Assembly (NCBI GenBank): GCA_017052515.1
Contig: JAFHKR010000039.1
Span: 1,798,001-1,862,000 of the forward strand
Direction: 5' to 3'
Origin: Fictibacillus nanhaiensis
Lineage (GTDB): Bacteria; Bacillota; Bacilli; Bacillales; Fictibacillaceae
DNA: 64,000 nucleotides
Part shown: in pieces, positions 49,772 through 56,931 of the stretch
Layout of the letters: every line of letters begins with the position of its first letter
How positions within the stretch are numbered: position 1 is the stretch's first letter
The notes under the pieces: generated by a model
What the model saw: only the letters and a program-made list of their open reading frames with translations
What the model was told of the DNA's origin: nothing
The model's database searches: none
Program-made: the position numbers and the translations under genes

Positions 49772-50008
49772 ATATAAAAAAACTCCTCATCCAGTAAGGG
49801 ACGAGGAGTTCGCGGTACCACCCAATTTAACAATGAAAAATACACTGTTCACTTCATTTTAATAACGGCTCTTCACCGGTCAGCCCTACTTAACGTTTCA
49901 GGTGACAACTCCGGAGTGAATTCAATAACACCTACCAAAGAAATGCTCACAGTCTAAGACATTTCCTCCCTTTTTGGCGGAATCATTATCTACTTTTCTC
50001 CATCTTCG
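49772..50008 (-). promoter_or_regulatory. T-box riboswitch leader of pheST (specifier TTC)
   Basis: Minus strand: GGAG (49998-50001), then AGTAGAT, Stem I, the specifier TTC at 49918-49920 after TTGAA and before ACTCCGGAGT, AGTAGGGCTGACCGG, T-box GGGTGGTACCGCG, and terminator AACTCCTCGTCCC/GGATGAGGAGTT with seven Ts. TTC is a phenylalanine codon, as expected. It fills the 332-bp gap upstream of pheS. Confidence 0.96.
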
Positions 50009-50038
50009 TTTTTTAATGCTATTCCATTCATCTTTTTC

Positions 50039-50068
50039 ATTATATATGAAAAAATTCTATAATTGCAA
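50039..50068 (-). promoter_or_regulatory. SigA-type promoter of pheST
   Basis: On the minus strand TTGCAA (50063-50068), an 18-bp spacer and TATAAT (50039-50044), about 30 bp before the T-box. Confidence 0.65.
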
Positions 50069-50082
50069 CGCTATGTCACAAA

Positions 50083-50850
50083 TTACGTACGATTTCGCTG
50101 TAATTCATACAAAAGAATGCCCGTTGCTACAGAAACGTTTAGGGACTCTGCACTGCCGAAGATCGGAATCTTCACATTCAACGTTGATTCTTGTTGAAGA
50201 ATCTCCTGTACACCAGCGCCTTCATTGCCCATGATCAAAGCAAACCCATCTACATCAGGCGTCTCTCGCATATCCACAGAGTTTTGAAGGGAAGTCGATA
50301 TTACCGGCAGTTCATGCGCTTTACAACGTTCAATAATCTCTATCAAGTTCGCTTTTACGATAGGCAGATGAAACAATGATCCTTGCGTTGATCGTACGGT
50401 TTTACCATTATAAAGATCCGCTGTACCTTCGCCTAAGAATACGCCGTCTAGACCCGCGCTATCAGCTGTTCGAATAATCGTTCCAAGGTTTCCTGGGTCT
50501 TGAACGCCATCGATTAGAAGGTAACGACCTCCTTTTTTGATGAGCTCTTCAGATTGATCCAACATTTCACAAACGGCAATGATCCCTTGTGGTTTTTCTG
50601 TTTCAGAAAGCTGTTTCATTAATTTAGCCGGAACAGACCATAGGCTGAATTTTTCCTTTAACCAAGTCTCGTTGATTTCAAAATTCTCTTCCACGATTAC
50701 ATGTTGAAGTTTTGCTCCAGAAGCAATAGCTTCTTCTATAAGATGCGGACCTTCAAGCAAGAACGTCCCAGATTTTTCACGTTCTTTTTTTGTATGAAGT
50801 TTTTTCCATTGCTTCAAGGAAGCGTTGGACTCTGATTCAATGTGCTTCAT
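50083..50850 (-). CDS. ysgA: TrmH/SpoU-family RNA 2'-O-methyltransferase
   Basis: 255 residues. An N-terminal substrate-binding domain (SGTFLLEGPHLIEEA) is followed by the SPOUT knot with DGVQDPGNLGTIIRTADSAG, LIMGNEGAG and IPIFGSAESLNVSVATGILLYE. It methylates rRNA or tRNA; the exact site is unknown. It is next to sspI and pheS, as in B. subtilis. Confidence 0.94.
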   Translation of the reverse strand: MKHIESESNASLKQWKKLHTKKEREKSGTFLLEGPHLIEEAIASGAKLQHVIVEENFEINETWLKEKFSLWSVPAKLMKQLSETEKPQGIIAVCEMLDQSEELIKKGGRYLLIDGVQDPGNLGTIIRTADSAGLDGVFLGEGTADLYNGKTVRSTQGSLFHLPIVKANLIEIIERCKAHELPVISTSLQNSVDMRETPDVDGFALIMGNEGAGVQEILQQESTLNVKIPIFGSAESLNVSVATGILLYELQRNRT

Positions 50851-50955
50851 TTTCAGGTGTTCTCCTTTAAATCATAAATATTTTACTTTTTTCTCATAAA
50901 ACATGCTCAGAACGTACACAATAAAAAAAGAAAAAATCAATAGAGGTGCATATCC

Positions 50956-51162
50956 ATGAATCTTGATCTTAGAAAAGCTGTATTGCATAACGTTACCGGC
51001 AACAATAAAGAGCAATTACAAGATACGATTGTAGATGCCATCGAGAGTGGAGAAGAGAAAATGCTTCCTGGTCTTGGCGTTCTCTTTGAAGTGATCTGGA
51101 AAAACTCTGATCAACAAAAGAAAGAAGAAATTTTAAACACACTTTCAGACGGCTTGAAGTAA
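50956..51162 (+). CDS. sspI: Small acid-soluble spore protein SspI
   Basis: 68 residues, close to B. subtilis SspI ([31 protein letters not shown]). Made in the forespore under SigG; precise role unknown. AGAGGTG precedes the ATG. I could not define a convincing SigG promoter. A strong terminator follows. Confidence 0.97.
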   Translation: MNLDLRKAVLHNVTGNNKEQLQDTIVDAIESGEEKMLPGLGVLFEVIWKNSDQQKKEEILNTLSDGLK

Positions 51163-51186
51163 AACCCGGAATTTCCGGGTTTTTTG
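51162..51186 (+). terminator. Terminator of sspI
   Basis: AAACCCGGAA and TTTCCGGGTTT form a tight stem with a T-tract immediately after the sspI stop. Confidence 0.92.
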
Positions 51187-51209
51187 TTTATCATTTGAGG
51201 CTAGAAGAA

Positions 51210-51710
51210 TTAATACCCCGTATCTTGACGCTCATGATTCACTCTATTCTTTTCAAAATAAGCTCCTTCAATCTCTTCAAATGAGAACCCGAGCTTCACG
51301 CCTAACCCTAAGAAAGTATCAAAAAATGATTGAAACTCTTTACTCGATAGAGATTTAGCCCCCGCATGATAGAGCGTTAAAAATAATGTATTAATATCTA
51401 TCTTGTCCATTTTCTCACTATGATCAACCTCATTCGTCATATCGACCTCAGCAATTCCTAAATCTAAGCCGATTGACAAAACAAAATGTAGTCCATCTAC
51501 ATATTCTTCTAAGATTACTTCTTTAGCAGAAGCTGGACGTTTACTCCAATATTTAAAGCATCTTGTTTCGTTAGCCAATTCGCCAAGCTCAACTAGAAAT
51601 GCTAATCTTCTCTGTTCAAATAATGATGAATTATCAAGATTATGTTCTTCCACAATACGCATGTTCAATTCGCGCTGCATGGAAAAGAGTTCTTTAATTT
51701 TCACGTTCAT
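51210..51710 (-). CDS. Dimeric all-alpha dUTP diphosphatase (dUTPase_2 type)
   Basis: 166 residues, all-helical NTP-pyrophosphatase fold. ELGELANETRCFKYW and EEYVDGLHFVLS provide the magnesium-binding acidic residues (ExxE and EExxD). It removes dUTP to keep uracil out of DNA. It is a monocistronic gene between the sspI terminator and the TVP38 gene. Other all-alpha NTP-PPases such as MazG are less similar. Confidence 0.88.
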   Translation of the reverse strand: MNVKIKELFSMQRELNMRIVEEHNLDNSSLFEQRRLAFLVELGELANETRCFKYWSKRPASAKEVILEEYVDGLHFVLSIGLDLGIAEVDMTNEVDHSEKMDKIDINTLFLTLYHAGAKSLSSKEFQSFFDTFLGLGVKLGFSFEEIEGAYFEKNRVNHERQDTGY

Positions 51711-51805
51711 CCCTGCCTTTCATTCCTAAGCTATTATAACGTTATCTAGCCCTACATTCGAGGGTGAATTTAGTTGTTCTTCATACCAAGCTAAAAAAAT
51801 TCTAA

Positions 51806-51834
51806 CAAAAAAAGCACACCTTATGCAGGCATGC
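51806..51834 (-). terminator. Terminator overlapping the end of the TVP38 gene
   Basis: On the minus strand GCATGCCT and AGGTGTGC pair (with G:U), then seven Ts. The last codons form the 5' arm and the TAA stop is in the loop. Confidence 0.75.
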
Positions 51835-52423
51835 GTTGTTTATGGTGTTCTTCTTTCTCTTCCTCAAAGAACTCACTCCATTTCATCACCCATTCTTTTC
51901 TTCTCAATAAGTAAAACAATACAGATAATCCAACAAGAATAGCTGCAGAAGTAACGAGCGAGAGTGAAAATAATACCGAGCCGAACGAAGAGTAAAGAAT
52001 AGCGATCGGAACGTTTGATATGATACTAGCTTTTGTATACTCTTTAAAATTTGACGAGATCTCGATCAGGCATAGACTCAGTAGATGAAAATGCATAAAG
52101 GGTATCATTTTTAAAATAGCAATCTGACCTACCGAAAACGGCATTCGTTTCCCAATCCACTTTTTTTGTAGTTTTTTTACTTTTTTCATCAGTTTCGGCA
52201 TGCTCTTCATTCCCCAATAAAACAGAACACTCGAGAGCGTGATTCCGATGACTGAATAGAACGCTCCTGCCACTGCACCAAATAAGATGCCGCCTGTAAG
52301 ACAGATCAGGCCCACCGGAAGAAAAAAGAACTGTCGAAACGCTTGAAGAAGAATGAACAATAAAGGGGCAAATATCCCACTAAACTTGAGCACCTCGATG
52401 AACACACTATCATTGTCTAACAT
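51821..52423 (-). CDS. TVP38/TMEM64 (VTT/DedA superfamily) membrane protein
   Basis: 200 residues with five to six hydrophobic segments. AFRQFFFLPVGLICLTGGILFG is the TVP38 glycine motif and the LKMIPFMHFHLLSLCLI region is the second re-entrant part. A basic loop is in the middle and the C-terminus is highly charged. The family probably scrambles or transports lipids; the substrate is unknown. In B. subtilis ytxB, a member of this family, sits between ytxC and dnaI, where none is found here, so this may be its relocated counterpart. Confidence 0.82.
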   Translation of the reverse strand: MLDNDSVFIEVLKFSGIFAPLLFILLQAFRQFFFLPVGLICLTGGILFGAVAGAFYSVIGITLSSVLFYWGMKSMPKLMKKVKKLQKKWIGKRMPFSVGQIAILKMIPFMHFHLLSLCLIEISSNFKEYTKASIISNVPIAILYSSFGSVLFSLSLVTSAAILVGLSVLFYLLRRKEWVMKWSEFFEEEKEEHHKQRMPA

Positions 52424-52570
52424 GCACTCACCCCCTTTTAGTCAGCATATGACAGAAGACGAGCTCTGTATGACAGAATGTTCGTATGCATAAACTCTAC
52501 TTCTTTTTGACACCTTAACTATAGATTGTTTACTTACATAGTTCTTAGTTTCTTAGGAGGAGTCCGAATC

Positions 52571-53911
52571 ATGGATACAGTTGTACTCGCGAGAGCGTTC
52601 TTTGGTACATCACTAGGTTTTCATATTATATTTGCAACACTTGGTGTGGGTCTTCCTTTGATGATCGTTATCGCCGAAATCATACATCAAGTAAAAGGGG
52701 ACAACGATTACGCTATCATGGCTAAGCGCTGGACAAAGGCGTTCGCCGTTTTGTTAGGGGTTGCTATTCCATCCGGGACGATTGTCGGCGTACAATTATC
52801 CCTATTGTGGCCAGGGTTTATGGAGATTGTAGGAAAGGTCATCTCACTGCCCTTTCAAATTGAGATCTTTGCTTTTTTCTTAGAAGCATTATTCATGTCG
52901 ATCTACGTATATGCTGCTGACAGATTGCCGAGATATTTCCGTTTGATATCTGTATTTTTTGTAGCACTTGGAGCAGTTGCGTCTGCTATCTTAATTTCTG
53001 CGGTTAATACTTGGATGAATACTCCAGATGGATTTAAGATCAAACCGGATGGGACGATCTATGATGTTTCTCCGTGGGATGCTTTCTTCAATCCTAGCTT
53101 TCTATCCTCATCTTTCCATGTTGCCATTACAGCTTATATGACAGGAGCGTTCGCCGTTGCTTCGGTAGCTGCTTTCAAACTGTTAAAGAAGCGTCCTGAA
53201 CGCGAACGCGCTTACCACCTAAAAGGATTGTTCATGTCTCTTACCGTCGCTCTTTTGATGAGCTTTGTCTCTGCTGTTTCAGGTCATCATTCTGCTCAGA
53301 TCTTGCATCAGCATTCTCCTGAAAAACTAGCAGCAGCTGAAGGGCTTTTCGAGACTCAAAGATATGCACCACTCGCAATTGGAGGATATACAGATCCTAA
53401 GACTGAGGAAGTGAAGTACGGAATCGAGATCCCTTGGGCACTCAGCTGGCTTGCTGCTGGAAAATTCGATACCGAGGTAAAAGGATTGTACGAGTTTCCT
53501 CGGGAAACGTGGCCGCCTTTTTATGTACACACGCTCTTTAACCTAATGGTCGGGATTGGGACACTTTTATTAGGACTTGCTGCAGTAGCTTTAGCCTACT
53601 GGTGGTTCTTTGTAAAAAGAAAAGGAAAACCATTTCCAAAGTGGCTTTTATGGTCGCTTGTTTTATCAGGCCCACTCTCTATGCTCGGCATTGAGTTCGG
53701 CTGGGTATTCAGCTGTAGCGGCAGACAGCCCTGGACCATCTATCGCGTTCAGACGACGGCAGAAGCTGCGACTAAGAATGAAGATCTTGGTATGCTCTTT
53801 CTGTTGTTCTTAGGCTTATATGCGCTACTCAGCGTATTAACCGTTTTGATTTTAACAGCTTATTTCAAACGAAATCCTGTTTCAAAAGATATGGAAAAAC
53901 TTCAGAGTTAG
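52571..53911 (+). CDS. cydA: Cytochrome bd-type ubiquinol/menaquinol oxidase subunit I
   Basis: 446 residues with nine or so helices. Haem ligands are likely the histidines in GTSLGFHIIF and SSSFHVAITAYM. GRQPWTIYRVQTT is the conserved family segment. The quinol-binding loop between residues of about 230 and 310 is short, so it is closer to the YthA or cyanide-insensitive type than to B. subtilis CydA (468). The start at 52571 (MDTVVLARAFFG) has AGGAGGAG upstream; 15 earlier codons are rejected. Confidence 0.92.
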   Translation: MDTVVLARAFFGTSLGFHIIFATLGVGLPLMIVIAEIIHQVKGDNDYAIMAKRWTKAFAVLLGVAIPSGTIVGVQLSLLWPGFMEIVGKVISLPFQIEIFAFFLEALFMSIYVYAADRLPRYFRLISVFFVALGAVASAILISAVNTWMNTPDGFKIKPDGTIYDVSPWDAFFNPSFLSSSFHVAITAYMTGAFAVASVAAFKLLKKRPERERAYHLKGLFMSLTVALLMSFVSAVSGHHSAQILHQHSPEKLAAAEGLFETQRYAPLAIGGYTDPKTEEVKYGIEIPWALSWLAAGKFDTEVKGLYEFPRETWPPFYVHTLFNLMVGIGTLLLGLAAVALAYWWFFVKRKGKPFPKWLLWSLVLSGPLSMLGIEFGWVFSCSGRQPWTIYRVQTTAEAATKNEDLGMLFLLFLGLYALLSVLTVLILTAYFKRNPVSKDMEKLQS

Positions 53912-53927
53912 AAAGGAGGAATGCAGG

Positions 53928-54953
53928 ATGAGCGAAGAAGTTTTAGCGATTCTGATGATGTGGACCTTTATATTTATCTATAGCATATTCGGTTCCATCG
54001 ATTTTGGAGCTGGATTCTGGGCAATGATCTACAACAACCATAAAACGATGGCAGGAAGAATCGCAAATCGTTTTCTGTCTCCTACTTGGGAGATCACAAA
54101 CACGTTCTTAGTTCTTTTAGTGGTTGCGTTTGTTGGCTTCTTTCCTAAAGGAGCATACACGCTCGGAACGGTTATGCTCGTTCCAGTTTCTTTGATTCTC
54201 TTCTTACTTGCTATTCGAAGTGCATTTATGGTGTTCTCGTATTCCGTTCAAGGATATCGTAGAACGATGTTTATTATCTCTGGCATCTCTGGCCTGCTTA
54301 TTCCATCTCTGCTAATTGCCGTGCTTCCTATCTCACAAGGTGGATTTATCGCTGTTGATGGAGATACACAGAGCTTATTGCTCTCAAAGCTGCTCACAAG
54401 CCCAACACTCTATTTGTACGTGCTATTCGGCCTTACATCTGAGTTGTATCTTTCATCACTGTTTTTAGCAGATTACGCAAGAGTCTCTAAAAAAGAGGAT
54501 GCATATAGGTTATATCGGAGCAATGCGATTCTGTTAGGACCACTGACCCTGCTCGCCGCGCTTTTCACATTACTATTCATAACACCAGAATCGAGCTGGC
54601 TCATCGATAATCTAAAGGATCAAAAAATCTGGTTTATTCTCTCTTTGATTGCGTTTTTTATTGCATATGCCTCTCTTTGGTGGCCAAAACAAAACCGTCC
54701 AGGAATTGGACGGCCGCGTCTTACACTATTAGCAACTGTTTTACAATATGGTCTTGCAAGCGTAGGTTATGGATTAGCACATCTGCCTTACATCGTTTAT
54801 CCTGATCTAACGATTTATGAGGCGTTTACTGCACCAGAAACATTTTATTCCTTAATGATTATGTACATCGTGGGTCTCGCCATCTTGGCACCAGGTTTCT
54901 ATATTTTCTGGAGATTGTTCTTAAAAGACAAACGATATCTTCAACAGGAATAG
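53928..54953 (+). CDS. cydB: Cytochrome bd-type oxidase subunit II
   Basis: 341 residues with about eight hydrophobic helices. The N-terminal SIFGSIDFGAGFWAM and SPTWEITNTFLVLLVVAFVGFFP segments are CydB features, and LTSPTLYLYVLF follows in the centre. It forms the oxidase with CydA, encoded 16 bp upstream. No cydCD assembly genes are next to it. The 3' end meets ysdA tail to tail with a 2-bp gap and no terminator between. Confidence 0.93.
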   Translation: MSEEVLAILMMWTFIFIYSIFGSIDFGAGFWAMIYNNHKTMAGRIANRFLSPTWEITNTFLVLLVVAFVGFFPKGAYTLGTVMLVPVSLILFLLAIRSAFMVFSYSVQGYRRTMFIISGISGLLIPSLLIAVLPISQGGFIAVDGDTQSLLLSKLLTSPTLYLYVLFGLTSELYLSSLFLADYARVSKKEDAYRLYRSNAILLGPLTLLAALFTLLFITPESSWLIDNLKDQKIWFILSLIAFFIAYASLWWPKQNRPGIGRPRLTLLATVLQYGLASVGYGLAHLPYIVYPDLTIYEAFTAPETFYSLMIMYIVGLAILAPGFYIFWRLFLKDKRYLQQE

Positions 54954-54955
54954 TT

Positions 54956-55207
54956 CTAGATAAACCAGCCTGCTAAAACCGTTATAAACATACTTAAAAG
55001 AGGCAGCCCGTAACGAAATGAAGGATGCTTAGTCTTATGACGCAACTTTTTCATAGCAAGCCACATACCGGGTGCTCCACCAATAATAGCGATCAACCAA
55101 AGTCTCGCTTCAGGTGTACGCCATTCGCCCTTTTTAGCAGATAACTTGTCTCTTTTCATAACATAATAAGCGGCTACGTTTAAAATGATTAGATATATGA
55201 TTAACAC
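54956..55207 (-). CDS. ysdA: DUF1294 small membrane protein YsdA
   Basis: 83 residues with three hydrophobic segments and the typical DUF1294 core WLIAIIGGAPGMWLAMKKLRHKTKHPSFR. Function unknown. GTG start with a weak AGGG upstream. It lies after rplT, as in B. subtilis. Confidence 0.87.
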   Translation of the reverse strand: MLIIYLIILNVAAYYVMKRDKLSAKKGEWRTPEARLWLIAIIGGAPGMWLAMKKLRHKTKHPSFRYGLPLLSMFITVLAGWFI

Positions 55208-55228
55208 CTTGTTGTTTCCCTTCAGAAT

Positions 55229-55270
55229 GAAAAAAGATCATCTCCATCAAATGAGGAAATGATCTTTTCT
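55229..55270 (-). terminator. Terminator of infC-rpmI-rplT
   Basis: On the minus strand AAAAGATCATTTCC and GGAGATGATCTTTT pair after the rplT stop, with A/T flanks on both sides. Confidence 0.82.
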
Positions 55271-55278
55271 TTTTTTAC

Positions 55279-55638
55279 TTAAGCTTTTAGGCTGTCTTTT
55301 GCTTTTGAAGCTAATTCAGCGAAAGCTTTTTCATCTGTGATAGCAATTTCAGAAAGCATCTTACGGTTGATGTCGATACCCGCAAGTTTAAGTCCGTGCA
55401 TTAAACGGCTGTAAGAAAGACCGTTTGTACGAGCAGCAGCGTTGATACGAGTGATCCAAAGCTTACGGAAGTCACGCTTCTTTTGACGACGGTCACGGTA
55501 AGCGTACATAAGTGATTTGAATACTTGTTGTTGTGCTACTTTAAATAATTTATGTTTGGAACCGAAATAGCCTTTAGCTAGTTTAAGAACTTTCTTACGA
55601 CGACGACGTGTTACATAGCCACCTTTTACTCTTGGCAT
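55279..55638 (-). CDS. rplT: 50S ribosomal protein L20
   Basis: 119 residues, very basic at the N-terminus ([20 protein letters not shown]), with [10 protein letters not shown] and [21 protein letters not shown] primary rRNA-binding assembly protein that also represses this operon through the leader upstream of infC. 38 bp after rpmI. Confidence 0.98.
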   Translation of the reverse strand: MPRVKGGYVTRRRRKKVLKLAKGYFGSKHKLFKVAQQQVFKSLMYAYRDRRQKKRDFRKLWITRINAAARTNGLSYSRLMHGLKLAGIDINRKMLSEIAITDEKAFAELASKAKDSLKA

Positions 55639-55676
55639 ATTAAAAACCTCCTATTTTTAAATCGATTGATGAACGA

Positions 55677-55880
55677 TTAACGTTTTTTGTAAGTTAACAA
55701 TGTGCGGATGCGCTTGTAGTCACCGCTGTGAACAAGTTTCGCTTTACGAAGCTTACGCTTAGCTTTAGTTGACTTGTTAGCAAACAAGTGACTAGTATAA
55801 GCGCGAGCACGCTTTAATTTACCTGATCCAGTTTTTCTAAAGCGCTTCGCAGCACCTTTATGAGTTTTCATTTTAGGCAT
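55677..55880 (-). CDS. rpmI: 50S ribosomal protein L35
   Basis: 67 residues, highly basic: [20 protein letters not shown], then [18 protein letters not shown]. It lies between infC and rplT in the universal order, with a strong ribosome-binding site. Confidence 0.98.
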   Translation of the reverse strand: MPKMKTHKGAAKRFRKTGSGKLKRARAYTSHLFANKSTKAKRKLRKAKLVHSGDYKRIRTLLTYKKR

Positions 55881-55904
55881 AATGGTTATCCTCCCTGGTA
55901 AAAA

Positions 55905-56420
55905 TTATTTTTCGGCTTTAGGCGCAAGGATAAGGAACATGCTACGACCTTCCATTTTCGGTTTCGTTTCAACCGTAGAAAGATCTTCACATTCTTTCGC
56001 TAACTTTTCCAATACCGTTTTTCCGATTTGAGAATGAGTGATTGCACGTCCACGGAAACGAATACTTGCTTTTACTTTGTCGCCTTTTTCAAGGAACTTA
56101 CGGGCATTTCTAAGCTTTGTATTAAAGTCGTTTTCCTCAATCGTTGGACTTAGACGAATCTCTTTAGTCGTAATGACCTTTTGATTTTTTCGTGCTTCAC
56201 GATCTTTACGTTGTTGCTCGTATTTAAACTTACCGTAGTCCATGATACGACATACTGGCGGTTTAGCAGTTGCAGCAACGAGTACAAGGTCAAGATTTGC
56301 GTTTGTAGCAAGATCCAAAGCTTCTTGTCTAGATTTAATGCCAAGCTGGCTTCCATCAGGACCGATTAAGCGAACCTCACGAGCACGAATACCTTCATTG
56401 ACAGACATGTCCTTACTAAT
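55905..56420 (-). CDS. infC: Translation initiation factor IF-3 (ATT start)
   Basis: About 171 residues. [21 protein letters not shown] is the N-terminal domain and [25 protein letters not shown] starts the C-terminal domain. It binds 30S subunits and checks the initiation codon. I place the start at ATT (56418-56420): GGAGG is 9 bp upstream, while the first ATG four codons later has no site. An AUU start is the known hallmark of infC and allows IF-3 to regulate its own synthesis. Confidence 0.93.
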   Translation of the reverse strand: MSKDMSVNEGIRAREVRLIGPDGSQLGIKSRQEALDLATNANLDLVLVAATAKPPVCRIMDYGKFKYEQQRKDREARKNQKVITTKEIRLSPTIEENDFNTKLRNARKFLEKGDKVKASIRFRGRAITHSQIGKTVLEKLAKECEDLSTVETKPKMEGRSMFLILAPKAEK

Positions 56421-56479
56421 AGTAAGTCACCTCCAAATTTTTTCAGTGAGTGCTTTAAAACACTCAGCTTGTTATTTCT

Positions 56480-56620
56480 GCAAATAAAAAAAGCGTCGGC
56501 GCAACGATCACCCACACATAGTAAACCGGCTATGTACACTTTGACATGCCTGAATATCCATCTACCCATCAACAGCCTTTGTTGGCGTCGAGTCAGGTGA
56601 GAAGCGGGTGCTTCTGCTTG
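56480..56620 (-). promoter_or_regulatory. L20 leader of infC-rpmI-rplT
   Basis: Minus strand: AAGCACCCGCTTCTCACCTG, CTCGACGCCAAC, AGGCATGTC, then GCGCCGACGC and seven Ts (56483-56489). This matches the order of elements in the Bacillus L20 leader, a transcription attenuator bound by L20. It lies between the infC promoter and its start codon. Confidence 0.87.
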
Positions 56621-56654
56621 TTTGATGCTTTTGCTTATTTTATTAACCTTACAT

Positions 56655-56684
56655 ACTATAACACAATGGAGATATGCGTGTCAA
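56655..56684 (-). promoter_or_regulatory. SigA promoter of infC-rpmI-rplT
   Basis: On the minus strand TTGACA (56679-56684), 18-bp spacer, TATAGT (56655-56660), directly before the L20 leader. Confidence 0.85.
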
Positions 56685-56778
56685 ACAACGAATGTAATAA
56701 CAGCAACGAAATTAATTTTACTTCGTTTACGAAAGGAATGCAAGAGTTTTTTTATTCATCGGTTTGGTTTTGTTGTTT

Positions 56779-56876
56779 TACTGTCCACTCTTGCGTATTT
56801 ACTGTCCACTTTTCTTGATTTACTGTCTACTTTGGGCATTTTACTGTCCACTTTCAATAAAATACTGTCCACTTTT
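56779..56876. repeat. Five direct repeats of 21-bp period upstream of the infC promoter
   Basis: TACTGTCCAC starts at 56779, 56800, 56821 (one change, TACTGTCTAC), 56842 and 56863: exactly 21 bp each time. The conserved block is about 13 bp (TTTACTGTCCACTTT); the other 8 or so bases vary. On the minus strand the 21-bp period is seven codons and one frame reads K/R-V-D-S followed by three variable residues, five times, ending at TGA. No credible start or ribosome-binding site is seen for that frame. The array lies between the thrS terminator and the infC promoter. Confidence 0.9.
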
Positions 56877-56885
56877 CATTTCCCA

Positions 56886-56917
56886 ACAAAAAAAGACGGC
56901 CAACTCAACATTGGCCG
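56886..56917 (-). terminator. Terminator of thrS
   Basis: On the minus strand CGGCCAA and TTGGCCG form a perfect stem with loop TGTTGAG, followed by Ts, 15 bp after the thrS stop. Confidence 0.9.
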
Positions 56918-56931
56918 CTCTCTCAATATCC

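Noticed and set aside
50851-50955. SigG promoter of sspI
   Set aside because: CATAAAA-like elements exist but no -35/-10 pair fits the SigG consensus well enough to report.
52500-52540. TTGACA at about 52507 as the cydA promoter
   Set aside because: The -35 is perfect but no acceptable -10 lies 16-18 bp downstream.
56779-56876. CRISPR array
   Set aside because: Repeat core of about 13 bp and variable part of about 8 bp are far too short, and no cas gene is present.
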